Of a stretch of DNA of 64,000 nt, positions 60,289 to 64,000 are shown in pieces. The stretch spans positions 31,479 to 95,478 of the forward strand of contig JAOAAV010000090.1 of NCBI GenBank assembly GCA_026418715.1. The letters are read 5' to 3'. Position 1 is the stretch's first letter. Every line of letters starts with the position of its first letter. The notes beneath the pieces are model-generated. The model had not been told where the DNA came from. It did no database searches and worked only from the letters and a program-made list of their open reading frames with translations. The position numbers were made by a program, and so were the translations under genes. This stretch comes from Clostridia bacterium (lineage in GTDB: Bacteria > Bacillota > Clostridia > UBA1381).

Positions 60289-60894
60289 ATGCAAACAAAT
60301 CTGAATTCTCACAAGGTGTTGTCCGCACATACTCTTACAAGAGCCGGAATTCTCGCAGGGATTTCCGTTATCCTTATGATGGTCTTGGAATTTCCCATTC
60401 CGTTCATGCCGCCTTTTTTGAAAGTTGATTTCAGCAACGTTCCCGTTTTAATCGGTTCATTCGCTTTTGGACCCGCCATGGGATTTGTTATTGTTCTTAT
60501 TAAGGATCTTATTCATTTGCTGAACACGAAAACGGGTGGTATAGGAGAACTTGCAGACTTTTTGACAGCAATTTCTCTCGCTCTTCCCGCTTCGCTCATT
60601 TATAAAAAACACAAAAGCCGCAAAGGTGCAATACTCGGAATGCTCGCAGGCATAGTTGCTATGACTTTAGTTGGGACTCTTGCTAATAAATTTATTCTGA
60701 TTCCGTTTTATTCAAAAATGATGCCCCTTGAGAAAATTTTGGAATTGTGCGGCAAGGCAAACCCTCTGATTAACAGCACAACGACATATCTTATTTACGG
60801 AGTTGCTCCGTTTAATATCATAAAAGCATCCATTATATCATTATTTACTATGGTATTATATAAAAGGATCTCAAATGTCATCCATGCAAAATAA
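60289..60894 (+). CDS. ribU: Riboflavin ECF transporter substrate-binding subunit RibU
   Basis: TRAGILAGISVILMMVLEFPIPFMPPFLKVDFSNVPVLIGSFAFGPAMGFVIVLIKDLIHLL; downstream of FMN riboswitch. Confidence 0.95.
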   Translation: MQTNLNSHKVLSAHTLTRAGILAGISVILMMVLEFPIPFMPPFLKVDFSNVPVLIGSFAFGPAMGFVIVLIKDLIHLLNTKTGGIGELADFLTAISLALPASLIYKKHKSRKGAILGMLAGIVAMTLVGTLANKFILIPFYSKMMPLEKILELCGKANPLINSTTTYLIYGVAPFNIIKASIISLFTMVLYKRISNVIHAK

Positions 60895-60906
60895 AGTTTT
60901 CATAAC

Positions 60907-60940
60907 AAAAGGTCAGAAATCCATAGGTTTCTGACCTTTT
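60907..60940. terminator. Bidirectional terminator between convergent ribU and histidine kinase
   Basis: AAAAGGTCAGAAA / TTTCTGACCTTTT 13-bp stem, 8-nt loop. Confidence 0.85.
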
Positions 60941-60956
60941 GTTTCCCTAAGTTTTT

Positions 60957-62333
60957 TTACAACGAATTTGGAAATTTTATTACAAATGTGCTCCCCTTGC
61001 CCTCTTCGCTTTTTACGGCAACATTTCCACCGTATTTTACCGCCACGTTTTTCACAATAGAAAGCCCAAGTCCTGTTCCTCCGCTTTTTCTGCTATGCGA
61101 TTTATCCACACGATAAAATCTTTCAAAAACTCTGTTTATATGCTCCTTCGGGATTCCTATTCCGTTGTCCTTTACCTCAATAACACTTATGCCGTCTGTT
61201 TGTTTTAGCAATATTTTTACATAACCGCTATCCGTCCCGTATTTTATTGCATTATCCACTAAGTTGTATACCATTTCCCAAATCTCTTTAAGATTTGCAA
61301 AAACACTCGCTTCCCCTGACACTGAAAGTGTAATCTTTTTGCTTTCCGCAAGCATTTCAAGCGCCTTGAAAACATCAAGCACTACATTTTTCAAATTAAT
61401 GTTCTCTCTTACAACATTCTCAGCCTTCTTGCTTTCAACCTCCGAAAGATTAATAATATCATTAATTATATCAAGCAACCTGTCGCTTTCCTTAACAATG
61501 CGTTTTAAATAATCCTTCTTTTTATCCTCCGATAAAATCATTCCCGAATACATAAGCTCCGCAAACCCCTTAATTGATGTAAGCGGGGATTTTAGCTCAT
61601 GAGACACATTTGCAACAAAATCCGTGCGCATCTTTTGGGTTTTTATTATTTCTTCAAAGTCATAATTGAGCTTTTTTATCAGATAATCAATGTTTGACAA
61701 AATCGATTCTGTTTCGGGGAAAGAATATCGTACCTTGTCGGATTCACCAATTTTCCCTTCAAGCATTTCATGAATTCTCAAAAGCGGATAGAGAAGTTTG
61801 TCAGAAAAACGCTTCGCAAATATATTTATTAAAATCAATATGGCGATACACAAAACAATAATGAGAGGCATAATATTTTTCAGGTAGTCAAATACTCCTG
61901 AAAGCGGGTATGCAAGCCTTAAAACGACTCCGTCATCCAGTTTTACAGCAGAATATACCGTCTTTAATCCTACAGTTTCGCTTTTTCTTATATCTTCTCC
62001 TGCTCCAGCCTCAAGGGCCTGTATAACCTCCCTCCTGTTTCCATGGTTTTGCATTTTATTTTTATCTGCATAACTATCACCCAAAACAATTCCATCCGAA
62101 TTTATTATTGTCACCCGCAATGATCCGTCTGCTTCGGCAAGATTTTTGGCAAATACGTCATAGTCCGTCCCTATTGGAATCTTACTGATTTTCACAGTTT
62201 GGGCAAGACTTTTCAAATTCCTTTTCGTATTTGCAATTTGCATATTTGCGAATAAAGCCAAAGAAACCGTAACAATAGTTACGGTCACAACAAGGAAACT
62301 GATAAAATATGTAGTCTTAATATAACTCTTCAT
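60957..62333 (-). CDS. Sensor histidine kinase (PhoR-like)
   Basis: FVANVSHELKSPLTSIKGFAELM, NLVDNAIKYG, VKDNGIGIPKEHINRVFERFYRVDKSHSRKSGGTGLGLSIVK; next to phoU/pstB. Confidence 0.94.
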   Translation of the reverse strand: MKSYIKTTYFISFLVVTVTIVTVSLALFANMQIANTKRNLKSLAQTVKISKIPIGTDYDVFAKNLAEADGSLRVTIINSDGIVLGDSYADKNKMQNHGNRREVIQALEAGAGEDIRKSETVGLKTVYSAVKLDDGVVLRLAYPLSGVFDYLKNIMPLIIVLCIAILILINIFAKRFSDKLLYPLLRIHEMLEGKIGESDKVRYSFPETESILSNIDYLIKKLNYDFEEIIKTQKMRTDFVANVSHELKSPLTSIKGFAELMYSGMILSEDKKKDYLKRIVKESDRLLDIINDIINLSEVESKKAENVVRENINLKNVVLDVFKALEMLAESKKITLSVSGEASVFANLKEIWEMVYNLVDNAIKYGTDSGYVKILLKQTDGISVIEVKDNGIGIPKEHINRVFERFYRVDKSHSRKSGGTGLGLSIVKNVAVKYGGNVAVKSEEGKGSTFVIKFPNSL

Positions 62334-63022
62334 GCTCCGTTTCCCCTCTTCATCTTATACCCATAGCCTCTTACGGTTTCGATATATTTTGAATTTTCAG
62401 CATTATCACCAAGCTTTTGCCTTAATGAGCGTATATGCATATCAACGGTTCTTGTGGTATCTCCGTCGTAGCTGTATCCCCATATATTGTCTAAAAGCTG
62501 CTCTCTGCTTATTACCTTACCCGCATGATGATACAAAAATTCCAATAGTTCAAATTCTTTAAACGTCAGCTTGATTAATTCACTGCCTCTGAAAATTTCA
62601 CGAGCGGAAAAATCTATCTCCAAATCAAATATCCTCACCTTATTTTCTTCGACGGGTTTTCTCCTAAGTGCAGCCTTCACTCTTGCCTGCAATTCAAGGA
62701 CACCAAAAGGCTTTGTAATGTAATCCTCTGCGCCGAGGTCAAGCCCCTTCACTTTATCAAGCTCCGTCCCCTTCGCCGAAAGAAAAATTACGGGGATATC
62801 CCCCGTCGCCGTACTTGCTTTCAAATCCTGCAAAATATCAAAACCGTTTTTCTGGGGAAGCATGATATCCAATAAAATCAAATCCGGTGTTCTGGTCTTT
62901 ATAGCCTGCTTCAATGCCTCATAATCAGGACAAACCGCCGTTTCATAAAGCGTTGCGCCAAGTGTCGCCGAAATCAGTTCCGCTATATTCTCATCATCCT
63001 CCACTATATAAATAAGCGGCAT
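62330..63022 (-). CDS. OmpR/PhoP-family response regulator
   Basis: YIVEDDENIAELI, DLILLDIMLPQKNGFDIL, winged helix LLDNIWGYSYDGDTTRTVDMHIRSLRQKLG. 4-nt overlap with kinase. Confidence 0.95.
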   Translation of the reverse strand: MPLIYIVEDDENIAELISATLGATLYETAVCPDYEALKQAIKTRTPDLILLDIMLPQKNGFDILQDLKASTATGDIPVIFLSAKGTELDKVKGLDLGAEDYITKPFGVLELQARVKAALRRKPVEENKVRIFDLEIDFSAREIFRGSELIKLTFKEFELLEFLYHHAGKVISREQLLDNIWGYSYDGDTTRTVDMHIRSLRQKLGDNAENSKYIETVRGYGYKMKRGNGA

Positions 63023-63033
63023 ATTCTCACCTC

Positions 63034-63687
63034 TTATAATATTCGTATGTTCTTATGTTCTCCCGTAATGCTAAATATCACCCATTCGGCAATATTCTGA
63101 GCATGATCGCCTATGCGCTCCAAATATTTTGCTATCATAAAATAGTCTAAAAAACGGCCCGACTCCTGCGGAGCTTTTACAATCTCATCCACAAGTTCGC
63201 CGTGCACCTTCACAAAAAGTCTGTCAAACTCATCGTCAGACTCAATCACCGCTTTAGCCAGATCCAGATCATCGGCCAGGAAAGAGTCAATGGACTTATT
63301 CACCATAATTACACACTTTTCTGCCATTTGATACAGCAGGCTGGGAGAGTATTCTTCTTTTTTTTCAAGATTGAGCACAATCTCCGCAATATCCGCCGCC
63401 TGATCGCAAATACGTTCCATATCCGTAATCATTTTCAAAGCAGTTGATATGGTTCTCAAATCCTTTGCCACAGGCTGTTCCGACAGCAAAATGCGAAGCG
63501 ATTTTCTCTCTATAGACAGCTCAAGTTCATTTGCCACATAATCGTTTTCATATACATTAAGCGCCAATTCCTTGTCATCATTTTTCAGGGCCTGCATACA
63601 ACTGGAAATTGCCGTCTCTATAAATGCCCCCATTTTCTTGACTTCAGTATTTAAATCTTCCATTTCTCTGTCAAACTTATTGCGCAT
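63034..63687 (-). CDS. phoU: Phosphate transport system accessory protein PhoU
   Basis: RKSLRILLSEQPVAKDLRTISTALKMITDMERICDQAADIAEI; YLERIGDHAQNIAEWVIF. Confidence 0.96.
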   Translation of the reverse strand: MRNKFDREMEDLNTEVKKMGAFIETAISSCMQALKNDDKELALNVYENDYVANELELSIERKSLRILLSEQPVAKDLRTISTALKMITDMERICDQAADIAEIVLNLEKKEEYSPSLLYQMAEKCVIMVNKSIDSFLADDLDLAKAVIESDDEFDRLFVKVHGELVDEIVKAPQESGRFLDYFMIAKYLERIGDHAQNIAEWVIFSITGEHKNIRIL

Positions 63688-64000
63688 TATCCAAACCTCC
63701 CTGTAATATGGTCCTCGGTTTTCTTATTTTTAGGATGTGAAAACAAATCTATGGTACTTGCAAATTCAATAACTTCTCCGTGAAGAAAAAATGCCGTTTT
63801 ATCCGATATTCTTGCCGCCTGCTGCATATTATGAGTCACAATCACAATGGTGTATTTTTCTTTCAAGTCACTCATTAAATCCTCAATCTTGGTTGTTGAA
63901 ATAGGATCCAACGCACTGGTAGGCTCATCCATCAAAAGCACCTCAGGATTTACCGCAAGCGCACGCGCAATACAAATTCTCTGCTGCTGCCCGCCCGAGA
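63687..64000 (-). CDS. pstB: Phosphate ABC transporter ATP-binding protein PstB (5' end beyond window)
   Basis: [35 protein letters not shown] read through the window edge; truncated by the window. Confidence 0.93.
   Translation of the reverse strand, partial: SGGQQQRICIARALAVNPEVLLMDEPTSALDPISTTKIEDLMSDLKEKYTIVIVTHNMQQAARISDKTAFFLHGEVIEFASTIDLFSHPKNKKTEDHITGRFG

Noticed and set aside
61101-61110. TTATCCACA DnaA-box match
   Set aside because: Single site within the conserved coding region RVDKSHSRK of the histidine kinase; no cluster, so not an origin.

Overview
AT-rich, low-GC Firmicutes (Clostridia-like) chromosomal window with dense, mostly colinear gene blocks. Left to right: SpoVB/MurJ-like flippase (-), aroA (+), prsA-like foldase, mfd, pth, prs and glmU (-); M14 peptidase (+); NUDIX hydrolase and a 2760-aa cyclic beta-1,2-glucan synthase-like GT84/GH94 protein (-); SAM methyltransferase; purE-M-N-H-D (-); SLH-domain protein; an 11-kb carbohydrate-transport cluster (two ABC permease pairs, DUF5696-like protein, Yip1, NHL-repeat/TPR-like protein, 966-aa solute-binding protein; no ATPase). 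The strand then switches: three consecutive stalk-domain (Cu-amine-oxidase-N-like) secreted proteins, one fused to an HtrA-like protease and one to a cohesin-like domain; yjbQ, comFB-like, rpmE, rpsO, pnp; a YARHG-domain gene; a ~3.5-kb decayed accessory island; cdaA-cdaR-hslO; rpmH-rnpA-yidD-yidC-jag; FMN riboswitch-ribU; then phoR/phoP-like TCS, phoU and a truncated pstB (-). Main points for follow-up: (1) the island at 50.2-54.1 kb, where every recognisable gene is broken (frameshifts, nonsense codons, lost start) and which lies between an intact YARHG gene and a degraded second copy of it including its terminator; (2) the ATPase-less transport cluster with DUF5696/Yip1/NHL proteins and a non-lipoprotein, beta-domain-fused solute-binding protein; (3) a structured RNA candidate between rpsO and pnp; (4) a 20-bp perfect palindrome forming the last codons and stop codons of the convergent genes aroA and prsA. 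No CRISPR array, tRNA, rRNA, integrase or transposase was recognised. All homology calls come from recognising motifs by eye; no database search was run.
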